Source of the DNA: JBKHYJ01 sp046565505
Lineage (GTDB): Bacteria > Acidobacteriota > Blastocatellia > UBA7656
Assembly (NCBI GenBank): GCA_046565505.1
Contig: JBKHYJ010000040.1
Coordinates: 1-13,150 of the forward strand
Reading direction: 5' to 3'
Length of the DNA: 13,150 nt
In this document: piece by piece, positions 1-8,131 of the stretch
Layout: the number at the start of each line of letters is the position of its first letter
Position numbering within the stretch: position 1 is the first letter of the stretch
Notes under the pieces: generated by a model
What the model was told of the DNA's origin: nothing
Database searches by the model: none
What the model saw: only the letters and a program-made list of their open reading frames with translations
Position numbers and translations under genes: made by a program

Positions 1-611
1 TGTCGCGTAAAAAAAACGATGACGGCCAGTGAGCGCAACAACTACAAGCGGGGCTGGTTCCGGCGCCGGGTGCGCGGGATGAACCATCGGCGGCTCATAT
101 TCATAGACGAGTCGGCGCTCAACACGGCCATGACGCCCCTTTACGGGCGCGCGCCTCGCGGCCAGCGGGTAGTCGAGTCGGTGCCGCATAACTACGGCAA
201 GCAGACTTCGCTGATCGGGGCGCTGTCGTTCGGGCGCGGGCTGATGGCGGTGATGACACTGACCGGCGCGGTAGATACGCTGGCCTTCGACGCCTACCTC
301 GCGCGGGTGCTGGGCCGCGCCTGCGCAGGGGTGACGTGGTGGTGCTCGACAACCTCAACGTCCACAAGGCGAGCCGTGTCGAGGAGGTAGCGGCCGGGCG
401 GGGCGCGGGTGTACTGTGGCTCTCGCCCTACTCGCCCGACTTCAGCCCCATAGAGCCGTGCTGGTCAAAGATCAAAGGGCTGTTGCGTGCGGCAAAGGCG
501 CGCACGCGCGAAGAGTTGGAGAAGGCGTTAGCGCGGGCCATGGAACAGGTAACGAAGTCAGACATCCGCGGCTGGTTCAAACACTGCGGCTACGAGGTCG
601 CACCCGTATGA
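1..611 (+). pseudogene. IS630-type DDE transposase, partial and split between frames
   Basis: The gene encodes the catalytic half of a DDE transposase. The first part (readable from the ATG at 19) carries the first catalytic Asp in LIFIDES. The second part carries the second Asp in VVVLDNLNVHK and the Glu in SPDFSPIEPCWSKIK, with 34 residues between this Asp and Glu, as is usual for IS630. The C-terminus is complete, with a stop at 609-611. The two parts are in different frames. The natural join is near 310-314, where CTGGG would need one more G to read LGPRLRRGDVVVLDN, so one base has been lost or a -1 shift is needed. A run of eight A at 9-16 is a second possible frame change: relatives usually read SRKKTMTASE here, which would fit seven A. 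It may be inactive, or it may rely on slippage. The N-terminal helix-turn-helix half is outside the window. Confidence 0.75.
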
Positions 612-620
612 ACCCCGCTG
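1..620 (+). mobile_element. Right part of an IS630-type insertion sequence
   Basis: This stretch holds most of an IS630/Tc1-mariner-type transposase gene and its right end; the left end lies outside the window. Read inward on the minus strand from position 620, the end is CAGCGGGGTTC, directly bordered by a TA (621-622). Elements of this superfamily insert at TA, and Tc1/mariner ends often begin with CAG. The neighbouring IS6 transposase frame breaks at the same point, which supports placing the boundary at 620/621. The terminal inverted repeat cannot be confirmed without the left end. Confidence 0.6.
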
Positions 621-1248
621 TATACGCTAACTCTATGCCGCTGATTGTGACTGCCGCATTCCCGAACCGCTTGAACCCTAGCATTGGATACAACCTCTGC
701 TTCACACGTCGATGATCCTGCTCTATCAGGTTGTTCAAATACTTGCTTGTCCAAATTATTACATTCGACGGCAATAGGCCTACATCCCGTAACTCGCCAA
801 TAGCCGTATGTGTCGCCGCGTATCCGTCCAAGGTGACTTTTTCTGGTACCCCATGTTTGCCAATTGCTCGCTTAAAAAACCGCTTCGCGGCTTCAATATC
901 TCTGTGTCCGCTTAAAAGAAAATCAACAGTGTTGCCATGCTTATCAACCGCTCGATAGAGGTACTTCCACTCGCCTCTCACTTTGATATATGTCTCGTCC
1001 ACTCTCCAAGATGTACCAACTGGCATGGAGAAGCGATTCCACTTCTTCTCGAATTCGGGGATGTAACGTTGGACCCATCGAAGGATAGTTGTATGAGCGA
1101 GATCAATGCCGCGCTCGGCCATCATGTCGCGCAGATCACGGTAGCTGAGTTTGTAGGTGACGTACCAGCGAACGCAAAGAATAATTATTGAAGAATCGAA
1201 GTGTCGCCTTTTGAACAAAGATGAAGAGTCTGACGAGAGTGTGAGCAT
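577..1248 (-). pseudogene. IS6-family transposase, C-terminus interrupted
   Basis: This is a DDE transposase of the IS6/IS26 type. Typical landmarks are FKRRHF near residue 12, RWYVTYKLSYRDL near 27-39, the first Asp in WRVDETYIKVRG (D84), the second in TLDGYAATH (D141) and the Glu in LNNLIEQDHRRVKQR (E176). The 34-residue gap between D141 and E176 is normal. Homology runs to TISGIEL near residue 207, then stops. Relatives continue with a further 20 or so residues of the HQIRKGQF type. Here the last 15 or so codons are read from the IS630 end, so this is a chimeric tail. The native start may lie a few codons inside the ATG at 1248, closer to the LFKRRHF motif. No IS6 terminal repeat is recognisable at either side, although the left one should lie in 1249-1304. 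The coding sequence looks more AT-rich than the neighbouring transporter genes. Confidence 0.85.
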
Positions 1249-1304
1249 ATCGCCGATTATGCCCTTACATTACTTCCTGCACCTGATCCCGGTCAACAAT
1301 CAAC

Positions 1305-3056
1305 ATGTCGCACTACACTTCACTGCTGAGTCGCTATCTTCGTCCGTACGCCTGGCGCGTAGGTTTACTCAGCGCATGCCTGCTGGGTTCAATCGGCCTA
1401 CAACTTTTCATCCCGCAGATCGTCAGGTCCTTCATTGACCTGGCCGTCGCTGGTGGCGCGATAAATCTCCTCACACGGTTGGCGCTGACCTATCTTGGTC
1501 TGGCGGTTATGAACCAGTTGGCTGCGGCCAGCGCGGCGTATCTTTCCGCCGACATAGGGTGGGGGGCGACCAATTTGCTGCGGGCCGATCTTCTCCGGCA
1601 CACGCTCGACCTCGACATGGCCTATCATAAAGACCATCTGCCCGGCGAGATGATCGAGCGCATAGATGGTGATGTAACCGGCATCTCCAACTTCTTCTCG
1701 CAATTCGTCGTGCGGGTGTCGGCGGCTATACTGCTGGCCCTCGGCGTGCTGGTGATGCTCTGGCGTGAAAACTGGCTGGTCGGTCTTTGTCTGACGGCCT
1801 TCACAATAATCGGGATGGGCATTCTGCATTGGCGGCGCAGCGTCGCCATCGGGTCAACTCAAGGCGAGCGCGAGGTCACGGCTCAGGTCTTCGGCTTTGT
1901 TGAAGAACGGCTGGGGGGCCTTGACGACATTCGCGCGAATGGCGCGGGGCGTTACGTCATGCATCGCTTTCTTGAGCTGCAACGCGACTGGTTCGCAAAG
2001 TCGGAGCGGGCCGCATGGTTGCAGGGCACCATCTCGGTGACGACCGGGGTTCTTTTTGCCAGCGGCCATGTGCTAACGATCAGCCTGGGGGTGTGGCTTT
2101 ATCTGTCGGGCAGGGTAACGCTAGGCACGCTCTATCTGTTCGTCAATTACATGTCAATGCTCGAAGCGCCAATGGATCAGATCACGCAGCAGTTGCGGGA
2201 GTTCCAGAAAGCCGCCGCCGGCATTCGCCGTGTGCGCGAGCTATTGCAAACGCCGCGCACCGTGCTGAGTGGCGAGCGGTCACTCGCCAGGCAGGCTCAC
2301 GCCATCGAGTTTGAGCAGGTGCACTTTCGTTACGCCGAACGTGACGTGCTGAACGGTTTGAGCTTTCGCCTGGAGCCTGGGGAGACGCTCGGCCTGATCG
2401 GCCGCACAGGTAGTGGCAAAACGACGCTGATCCGGCTGGCATCGCGTTTGTACGACTCCAGCGAAGGGCGCATCCTTATTGATGGCGTTGATCTCCGGCA
2501 AGCGAACCTGCGCGACATCCGCCGCCGCGTCGCTCTCGTGACGCAGGACGTTCAGCTCTTCCACGGCACAATCCGCGATAATCTCACGTTCTTCAATCCG
2601 CGCGTGGCCGATGAGCAAATCTGGCGGGTTCTGGATGAACTATGTTTGCGGTCGTGGGTCGAAGAGTTGCCACAGAAGCTCGACACGATGCTCGAAGCCG
2701 GTGGCAGCGGGCTTTCTGCCGGACAGTCTCAATTGCTAGCCTTCGGGCGGGGGTTTCTCCGCGATCCGGGCCTTGTGATCCTCGACGAACCCTCTAGCCG
2801 CCTCGATCCGGCCACCGAGCGTCTGGTGAGCCGTGCCGTTGACCGACTGCTCGAAGGCCGTACCGGCATCATCATTGCGCACCGTCTGGAAACGGTCGAG
2901 CGTGTCGATAAGATTATGGTGCTTGCCGAGGGGCGCATCCTCGAGTACGGCCCGCGCGAAGTGCTGGCCCGCAACCCGCACTCTCGCTACAGCGCACTTA
3001 TGCGGCTTTCGTCGCAATCCATGAGCTTCGATGAACAGCTAGAGCAGATCGCATGA
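1305..3056 (+). CDS. ABC exporter half-transporter, permease fused to ATPase (catalytic partner)
   Basis: A type IV (exporter-fold) half-transporter of 583 residues, with an N-terminal six-helix membrane domain (about 1-310) and a C-terminal ATPase domain. Visible motifs are Walker A GRTGSGKT (366-373), Q-loop VTQDVQLF (Q414), signature LSAGQ (470-474) where LSGGQ is usual, Walker B LVILDEP with D494 and catalytic E495, D-loop SSRLDP, and switch His in IIIAHRL (H526). It would pair with the product of the next gene in the inner membrane and couple ATP hydrolysis to export; the substrate cannot be told. The stop overlaps the next start in ATGA (3053-3056), so the two are co-translated. The ATG at 1305 has no strong Shine-Dalgarno sequence, and no clear promoter is seen in the 56 bases after the divergent IS6 gene. 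Transcription could start further upstream or come from the insertion element. Confidence 0.9.
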   Translation: MSHYTSLLSRYLRPYAWRVGLLSACLLGSIGLQLFIPQIVRSFIDLAVAGGAINLLTRLALTYLGLAVMNQLAAASAAYLSADIGWGATNLLRADLLRHTLDLDMAYHKDHLPGEMIERIDGDVTGISNFFSQFVVRVSAAILLALGVLVMLWRENWLVGLCLTAFTIIGMGILHWRRSVAIGSTQGEREVTAQVFGFVEERLGGLDDIRANGAGRYVMHRFLELQRDWFAKSERAAWLQGTISVTTGVLFASGHVLTISLGVWLYLSGRVTLGTLYLFVNYMSMLEAPMDQITQQLREFQKAAAGIRRVRELLQTPRTVLSGERSLARQAHAIEFEQVHFRYAERDVLNGLSFRLEPGETLGLIGRTGSGKTTLIRLASRLYDSSEGRILIDGVDLRQANLRDIRRRVALVTQDVQLFHGTIRDNLTFFNPRVADEQIWRVLDELCLRSWVEELPQKLDTMLEAGGSGLSAGQSQLLAFGRGFLRDPGLVILDEPSSRLDPATERLVSRAVDRLLEGRTGIIIAHRLETVERVDKIMVLAEGRILEYGPREVLARNPHSRYSALMRLSSQSMSFDEQLEQIA

Positions 3057-4906
3057 CAACTACCGGCTACATGCTTCGACTTTTTGCGTGGCGCAAGGCT
3101 GAATTTGTGAAGACCTGCCTCGCCTGGACGGTTTACCATGTCACGCCGCTGGCGCAAGCCTTGCTGGTGAAGGCAATCTTTGACACGCTCTCGGGCAAGG
3201 CGCCAGTCGGTTACAATCCCTGGACCTTAGTTGTGATTCTGGCTTCGGCTTATGCCTTGCGCCAGATCGCCTTTGTCGTTTCTTTCCGTCTTTTCACCCG
3301 CTACTACCTCAAGGTTCAGGCATTCCTCCGGCGAAATCTGCTTGACTATCTGATGACCGCGCGAGGGTCGCGCGTATTACCGGAGTCGCCCGCCGGCGCC
3401 GTGACTCGTTTCCGCGACGACGTCGAAGAGATGGCCCTGTACGTCGAGAGCTGGGTTGATATCTGGGGCTTTCTTATCTATGGCGTCTGCGCCATCGCGT
3501 TTCTTTTCTGGATTGATCCCGTGATCGCGGCCATCGTCTGTACGCCGCTATTCGGAATGACGCTGTTGATACGCCGTCTCTCACCGGCCATTCGTCGATT
3601 ACGCCAGCGCACGCGCGAAGCGACGGGGCGCGTCACCGACTTTATCGGCGAGACCTTCGCCGCCGTGCAGGCCGTCAAAGTTGCGGGCGAAGAAGAGGGG
3701 ATGACGGCGCACTTTCAATCACTGAGCCAGGAACGCCGAAAACGCGATCTTGCCGATGTGCTGCTGACCGAGATGACTCGCAGCCTATTCAACGGTCTAA
3801 TCTATATCGGGATCGGGTTTATGTTGACGGCTGCCACGTTGAAGATTCAGCGCGGTACATTTACCGTCGGCGACCTTGCGGTCTTCATTCAATTGCTGCC
3901 ACGGGTGAACCACATTCTGACCGTCATCGGCAGCATGCTGGCTCAACACCGCAGGATTGGCGTCGCAACGGAACGGATAGAGAAGCTGATGGTTGACGCG
4001 CCGGAGTATCAACTCGTCAATCCTGCGCCGCTCATTCTGAACGGTCCGCTCACCTCCTTTGCGCCTGAGCCACGTCAGGGAACCCATCTGGAGACGCTTG
4101 AGGTGGTGGGATTGAGCTACCACTATCCGGGCACGCAGATGGGAATTGACAACGTGAGTTTCTCGCTCAAGCGTGGCGATTTCGTCGTCGTGACGGGCCG
4201 CATCGGCGCGGGCAAAACGACGCTGATTCGGGTGCTCCAGGGGTTGCTGCCGAAGACGGCAGGCCGGATCCTCTGGAATGGCGAGTTGATTGATGATCCC
4301 GCGACATTCTTCACCCCGCCGAATTCGAGCTACACGGCACAAATCCCACGGCTATTCAGCGACACCCTGCGCGATAACGTTTTGTTGGGCGACTCACGGG
4401 ACGATCATCTGCTGCTGGCGCTCGAGTGGGCAGCGATGGGGCCTGACTTGGCCGTACTGGAGAACGGCGTGGATACAGTCGTCGGCGCGCGCGGCGTGAA
4501 GTTGTCGGGCGGCCAGGTCCAGCGCGCTAGCGCGGCGCGAATGATTGCCTGTGGCGCGGACCTTTTGATTCTTGACGACCTCTCAAGCGCCTTAGACCTG
4601 GCGACAGAGCAGCAACTTTGGCGCACCCTGTTGAGCGAACGCGAAGTTGCATGTCTGGTCGTGAGCCATCGCCGACCTGCTTTGCGCAGGGCAACGCAGA
4701 TCCTTCTGCTCGAGGAGGGGCGCATTGTCGCGCGCGGCACCCTTAATGAACTATTGGCAAGCAGCGCCAGTATGCGGCGGATCTGGGATGAAGACGAGAA
4801 GACGGAAGCCGACCAGTCAGAATTGTTTGACATAACTCGCCTGCCGGGCAACGGCAGGGACCCCGCTGAGACGCCGGAATGTAAGACCGGGGTGCCGGAG
4901 TCATGA
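3053..4906 (+). CDS. ABC exporter half-transporter with degenerate catalytic site
   Basis: A 617-residue half-transporter with a six-helix membrane domain (about 1-320) and an ATPase domain. Motifs are Walker A GRIGAGKT (382-389), Q-loop TAQIPRLF (Q430), a perfect signature LSGGQ (484-488), Walker B LLILDD with D508 followed by D509 where the catalytic Glu should be, D-loop SSALD, and switch His in VVSHRR (H539). The Glu-to-Asp change, together with the imperfect LSAGQ of the upstream partner, matches heterodimeric exporters such as LmrCD, BmrCD and TM287/288, in which one of the two ATP sites is weak. Translation is probably coupled to the upstream gene by the ATGA overlap. The last 40 or so residues are an acidic, proline-containing tail without recognised function. 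The transported substrate is unknown. Confidence 0.9.
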   Translation: MTTTGYMLRLFAWRKAEFVKTCLAWTVYHVTPLAQALLVKAIFDTLSGKAPVGYNPWTLVVILASAYALRQIAFVVSFRLFTRYYLKVQAFLRRNLLDYLMTARGSRVLPESPAGAVTRFRDDVEEMALYVESWVDIWGFLIYGVCAIAFLFWIDPVIAAIVCTPLFGMTLLIRRLSPAIRRLRQRTREATGRVTDFIGETFAAVQAVKVAGEEEGMTAHFQSLSQERRKRDLADVLLTEMTRSLFNGLIYIGIGFMLTAATLKIQRGTFTVGDLAVFIQLLPRVNHILTVIGSMLAQHRRIGVATERIEKLMVDAPEYQLVNPAPLILNGPLTSFAPEPRQGTHLETLEVVGLSYHYPGTQMGIDNVSFSLKRGDFVVVTGRIGAGKTTLIRVLQGLLPKTAGRILWNGELIDDPATFFTPPNSSYTAQIPRLFSDTLRDNVLLGDSRDDHLLLALEWAAMGPDLAVLENGVDTVVGARGVKLSGGQVQRASAARMIACGADLLILDDLSSALDLATEQQLWRTLLSEREVACLVVSHRRPALRRATQILLLEEGRIVARGTLNELLASSASMRRIWDEDEKTEADQSELFDITRLPGNGRDPAETPECKTGVPES

Positions 4907-4932
4907 CCTGCGCCAATAGAAATACGACGTAC

Positions 4933-4961
4933 TTGACACCCGATAGAATAAGGGATTACAT
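4933..4961 (+). promoter_or_regulatory. Possible sigma-70 promoter before the ADOP permease
   Basis: A perfect -35 hexamer TTGACA lies at 4933-4938, in the gap between the ABC gene and the permease. At the usual 17-base spacing the -10 would be TTACAT (4956-4961), which matches the consensus at only three of six positions. Transcription from here would start near 4968 and include both ATG starts at 5000 and 5015, but would exclude the TTG at 4961. The weak -10 keeps this tentative. Confidence 0.35.
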
Positions 4962-5014
4962 TGCGTGCGGCCGAAAAAACCATCCTGAAGAAACCACGCA
5001 TGGAGACGGGTGAT

Positions 5015-7465
5015 ATGCGCAACGGCATCCATTACATCGAAGAAGTGCAGCATGACCTCCGCTATGGGGCGCGAATGTTGTTGAAAAACCCGGGCTTCAC
5101 GGTGATTGCGGTGATTACGCTGGCGCTTGGCATCGGAGCGAACAGCGCCATCTTCAGCCTCGTCAACGCACTGATGCTGCGCCCATTGCCCTTCAACAAT
5201 CCAGAGCGACTGGTTCAAGTGTGGGAAGTCTTTAGCGAGCGTGGCCAAAACTCGGTAACCGCTTCCTACCCGAACTTCGCGGACTGGCGGGATAAGAATG
5301 ATGCCTTCGAGGCGATGGCCGGTTATGCAGATGTGGAAGTCAACCTGACGGGCATCGCTGAGCCTGAACGAATCCGCGGCTCCGTCGTTTCACCTTCTTT
5401 CTTCTCGATGCTCGGCATTAAGCCAATCGCAGGCCGTGTGCTCTTGCCGGAAGAGGATTACCCCAATAAAGCCTTCAGCGCCGTGATCAGCGAGCCGTTA
5501 TGGCGGCGGCGGTTCAATGCCGATCCGCAGATGATCGGCCAAGGGATCAGTCTCGGCAACCAGAGCTTTACCGTCGTCGGGGTCATCGCTCCAACCCATG
5601 ATTTAACCGGGATGCCGGACGACACGGAGGTATGGGTTCCTATCTCTCACGGCGATGGTTTCAACAACCGCCGCGGCCACTACCTCAACGTCATGGCGCG
5701 CCTCAAGCCCGGCGTGACACACCAGCAAGCGCAAGCGAATATGGATGCCTTGGCCAGCGCGCTAGCGGCAGAGTACCCGGACGCCAATAAGCTTCATGGA
5801 GTGAGGCTGGTCCCCTTGCAGGAGCAGATCGTGGGCGATCTAAAGCTGGCGTTGCTGGTGCTGCTCGGCGCGGTCGTGCTCGTCTTGCTGATTGCTTCGG
5901 CCAACGTCGCTAACATGCTGCTGGCGCGCGCCACCAGTCGGCGCAAAGAGATCGCTATTCGCATTGCACTTGGCGCCGCTCGCTCAAGGCTCCTGCGGCA
6001 GTTACTCACCGAGAGCCTACTGCTCTCGACCCTGGGCAGCGCCGCCGGCCTGCTGCTCGCGCTGTGGGGAGTTCATCTGCTCGGCGTGTTTGGCCCGGCC
6101 GACCTGCCGCGCCTTAAAGAAGTGGTGGTAGATGGCCGGGTGCTCGGTTTCACGCTGGGGGTTTCGCTGCTGGCGGGGATCACGTTCGGCCTCGTGCCCG
6201 CGCTGCAAGCCTCACAGCCCGATCTCAACGAGACGCTCAAGGAGAGCGGACGCAGCGCGACGAGTGGCGCTGGCCCTCGTCGCTTGCGAGCATTACTGGT
6301 TGTCTCTGAAATCGTCCTTTCCTTCGTGCTGTTGGTCGGGGCCGGGCTGTTGATGAGGAGCTTTCTCAAGCTGCAAGCGGTCGATCCTGGATTCAATCCG
6401 CAGAACCTGCTGGCGACTCAGATTAGCCTGAATGGGCCGAACTATGAAACAGGTGATTCGGTCATCGCCTTCTTCAACGAACTTATCGGCCAGATCAAAG
6501 CCCTGCCTGGCGTTGAGTCCGTAGCGCTCAGGTCACATATCCCAATCGGCCCAAATGAGGACTATGCGAATCAGAGCTTCGCTATCGAAGGGCGACCGTC
6601 CGACTTAGCCAACCTACCCAGCGCCTTCTACAACGCAATCAGCCCCGATTACTTTCACACCATGGAGATATCGGTTTTGCGGGGCCGACCATTTGATGGG
6701 CATGACGTGAAAACGGCGCAGAAAGTGGTCATCATCAACGAGACCCTCGCGCGGCTCTATTTCCCCGACGAAGACCCGATTGGCCAACGAATGACGAAGA
6801 ATGTCCGTAATCCGAAGGAAGGCGATTGGGCGACGATTGTTGGAGTCGTTAAAGACACTAAGCCCCGTGCCCTGGATGGTGATCCCGTCTCGGAAATGTA
6901 TATGCCCTTCGCTCAGCAACCCAGAGACTCGATGGCATTCATGATCCGAACGACCGGCGACCCAGAGAGCGTCGCCGCCGCTGTGCGCCACGCGCCGCAA
7001 TTACTCGACAAGAATCAGCCGTTCTATGGCCTGCGGACGTTTGAAACCGTGATCTCGGAAGCGGTCGTCAAACCGCGCTTTCGCACGTTTCTGCTGACCG
7101 TCTTCGCTGGAGTGGCGTTGCTACTGGCGATGGTCGGCATCTACGGAGTGATGAGTAATTCAGTTGAAGAGCGTTTGCATGAAATCGGCATACGCATGGC
7201 GCTCGGTGCCGGGCGCGCCGATGTGTTGAAACTCATCCTCGGCTACGGCATGGCGCTCACTCTCGCCGGGATCGGGATCGGCCTGGTTGCCGGCTTCGCG
7301 CTAACGCGGGTAATGTCGCAGTTGTTATTTGGCGTCAAACCGACTGATCCTCTGACTTTTACCATTATCGCGCTGGCGCTCATCGCGGCGGCGCTGCTGG
7401 CTTGTTGTATTCCTGCTTACCGGGCAATGAAGGTAGACCCCATCATTGCGCTCCGCTGCGAGTAA
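5015..7465 (+). CDS. ADOP-family duplicated FtsX/MacB-type permease
   Basis: A large inner-membrane protein (816 residues from this start) built from two FtsX-type permease units in tandem, as in the acidobacterial duplicated orphan permeases. The N-terminal motif is DLRYGARMLLKNPGFT, followed by a first membrane helix (about 27-52) and a MacB-like periplasmic domain. Next come helices near 278-300, 335-360, 378-400 and 425-450, a second periplasmic domain, and three final helices from about 690 to 800. Both units show the cytoplasmic loop motif: RKEIAIRIALGAAR in the first and LHEIGIRMALGAGR in the second. The C-terminal PIIALRCE is like the family's usual ending. ADOP proteins carry no ATPase of their own and their function is not established. 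I chose ATG 5015 because GGAG lies nine bases upstream. ATG 5000 and TTG 4961 are in-frame alternatives. It follows the exporter genes by about 100 bases on the same strand but may have its own promoter. Confidence 0.88.
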   Translation: MRNGIHYIEEVQHDLRYGARMLLKNPGFTVIAVITLALGIGANSAIFSLVNALMLRPLPFNNPERLVQVWEVFSERGQNSVTASYPNFADWRDKNDAFEAMAGYADVEVNLTGIAEPERIRGSVVSPSFFSMLGIKPIAGRVLLPEEDYPNKAFSAVISEPLWRRRFNADPQMIGQGISLGNQSFTVVGVIAPTHDLTGMPDDTEVWVPISHGDGFNNRRGHYLNVMARLKPGVTHQQAQANMDALASALAAEYPDANKLHGVRLVPLQEQIVGDLKLALLVLLGAVVLVLLIASANVANMLLARATSRRKEIAIRIALGAARSRLLRQLLTESLLLSTLGSAAGLLLALWGVHLLGVFGPADLPRLKEVVVDGRVLGFTLGVSLLAGITFGLVPALQASQPDLNETLKESGRSATSGAGPRRLRALLVVSEIVLSFVLLVGAGLLMRSFLKLQAVDPGFNPQNLLATQISLNGPNYETGDSVIAFFNELIGQIKALPGVESVALRSHIPIGPNEDYANQSFAIEGRPSDLANLPSAFYNAISPDYFHTMEISVLRGRPFDGHDVKTAQKVVIINETLARLYFPDEDPIGQRMTKNVRNPKEGDWATIVGVVKDTKPRALDGDPVSEMYMPFAQQPRDSMAFMIRTTGDPESVAAAVRHAPQLLDKNQPFYGLRTFETVISEAVVKPRFRTFLLTVFAGVALLLAMVGIYGVMSNSVEERLHEIGIRMALGAGRADVLKLILGYGMALTLAGIGIGLVAGFALTRVMSQLLFGVKPTDPLTFTIIALALIAAALLACCIPAYRAMKVDPIIALRCE

Positions 7466-7679
7466 GGGCGTACTTCATCAACTCGGCCATTGATCGGTTC
7501 GCGCTATGCGCGTGTGACCGATCGGTAGAGGTCACGCCAGTTGGGGCCTGTGCGTTCGTTTTGTGAATGCGCCGCTAGTTCCGCCCCGCTCTTCTGAATC
7601 CGCCTATTCAGTTCTGCCATACTTTTGAGCAATCACCCATGACTGTTGCACTCGACCTCGAATCAAGAAGGGAGATCAC
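7466..7679. other. Intergenic region without a recognised gene
   Basis: Apart from the hairpin at 7492-7523 I see no supported gene here. The open frame on the minus strand that covers part of it has no recognisable motif and runs across the dehydrogenase remnant. Confidence 0.5.
7492..7523 (+). terminator. Hairpin after the ADOP gene, possible terminator
   Basis: An imperfect hairpin starts 26 bases after the permease stop. GATCGGT (7492-7498) pairs with ACCGATC (7517-7523), and CGCGC (7500-7504) pairs with GCGCG (7508-7512) around a TAT loop. No T-run follows, so it is not a canonical intrinsic terminator. ACCGATCGGT at its right side is itself palindromic, so a protein-binding site is an alternative. 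Confidence 0.4.
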
Positions 7680-8131
7680 ATGGCTGGGATAACTACAGAG
7701 GCATGACTGCTCGACTAAGGGCCCGCACGCCACAGCTCGGCCAAGCCGGAGCCGGGGCGACTGAGAAGAGGGCCATTCTCTTTTAGCAACATCAACGAAG
7801 ACGAAGTCCTCGCCGAGCCAATTTATGGCTGCTGGGAAGCGAACATGGCGCACGCGATGGAGCGCGCGCCCATAGACGTTTGCCGGCATCGATGCGAATC
7901 GGAGGTCGTCATCGGCAACGCCGGCGTGGTCAGAATTTTGCAGGTCGGCGAAGCCGTCAAGACCGTTAACCCCGGCGACCTACGCATTGTTTTCTGCAAC
8001 GGCATCTGGGACCGTTTCGGCTACCCCGAAAAGATCCTTGCCTATGATGCGCCTCAAACGATGGGTGTGCTTGCCAAGCGCATCAAACTGCATAGCAGGC
8101 AAGTGATCCCCATTCCGCATAAGACTCGCCA
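7680..8131 (+). pseudogene. Fragment of a medium-chain dehydrogenase/reductase-like gene
   Basis: A broken gene that appears to encode the N-terminal (GroES-like) part of a zinc-type medium-chain dehydrogenase. The clearest section, frame 3 from about 7785, reads NINEDEVLAEPIYGCWEANM, then EVVIGNAGVVRILQVGEAV, VNPGDL and KILAYDAPQTMGVLAKR, ending at VIPIPHKTRHS. These look like a continuous enzyme domain. Upstream, frame 2 from 7703 reads ARTPQLGQAGAGATEKRAILF and joins naturally to frame 3 if one T of TTTT (7781-7784) is extra. An ATG at 7680 with GGGAG just upstream may be the original start, followed by another frame change near 7704. The Rossmann (cofactor) half is missing: the sequence switches to an AraC-type gene near 8132. 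The family call rests on memory of similar sequences, and the exact substrate class is unknown. Confidence 0.5.

Noticed and set aside
416..715. Plus-strand frame across the IS630/IS6 boundary
   Set aside because: It is in the wrong frame relative to the clear transposase and crosses an element boundary.
4961..5014. TTG at 4961 as the ADOP start
   Set aside because: It overlaps the possible -10 region and has no ribosome-binding site. ATG 5015 has GGAG nine bases upstream. ATG 5000 remains possible.
7608..7889. 93-codon minus-strand frame
   Set aside because: It lies antisense to the dehydrogenase remnant and has no recognisable motif or good ribosome-binding site.
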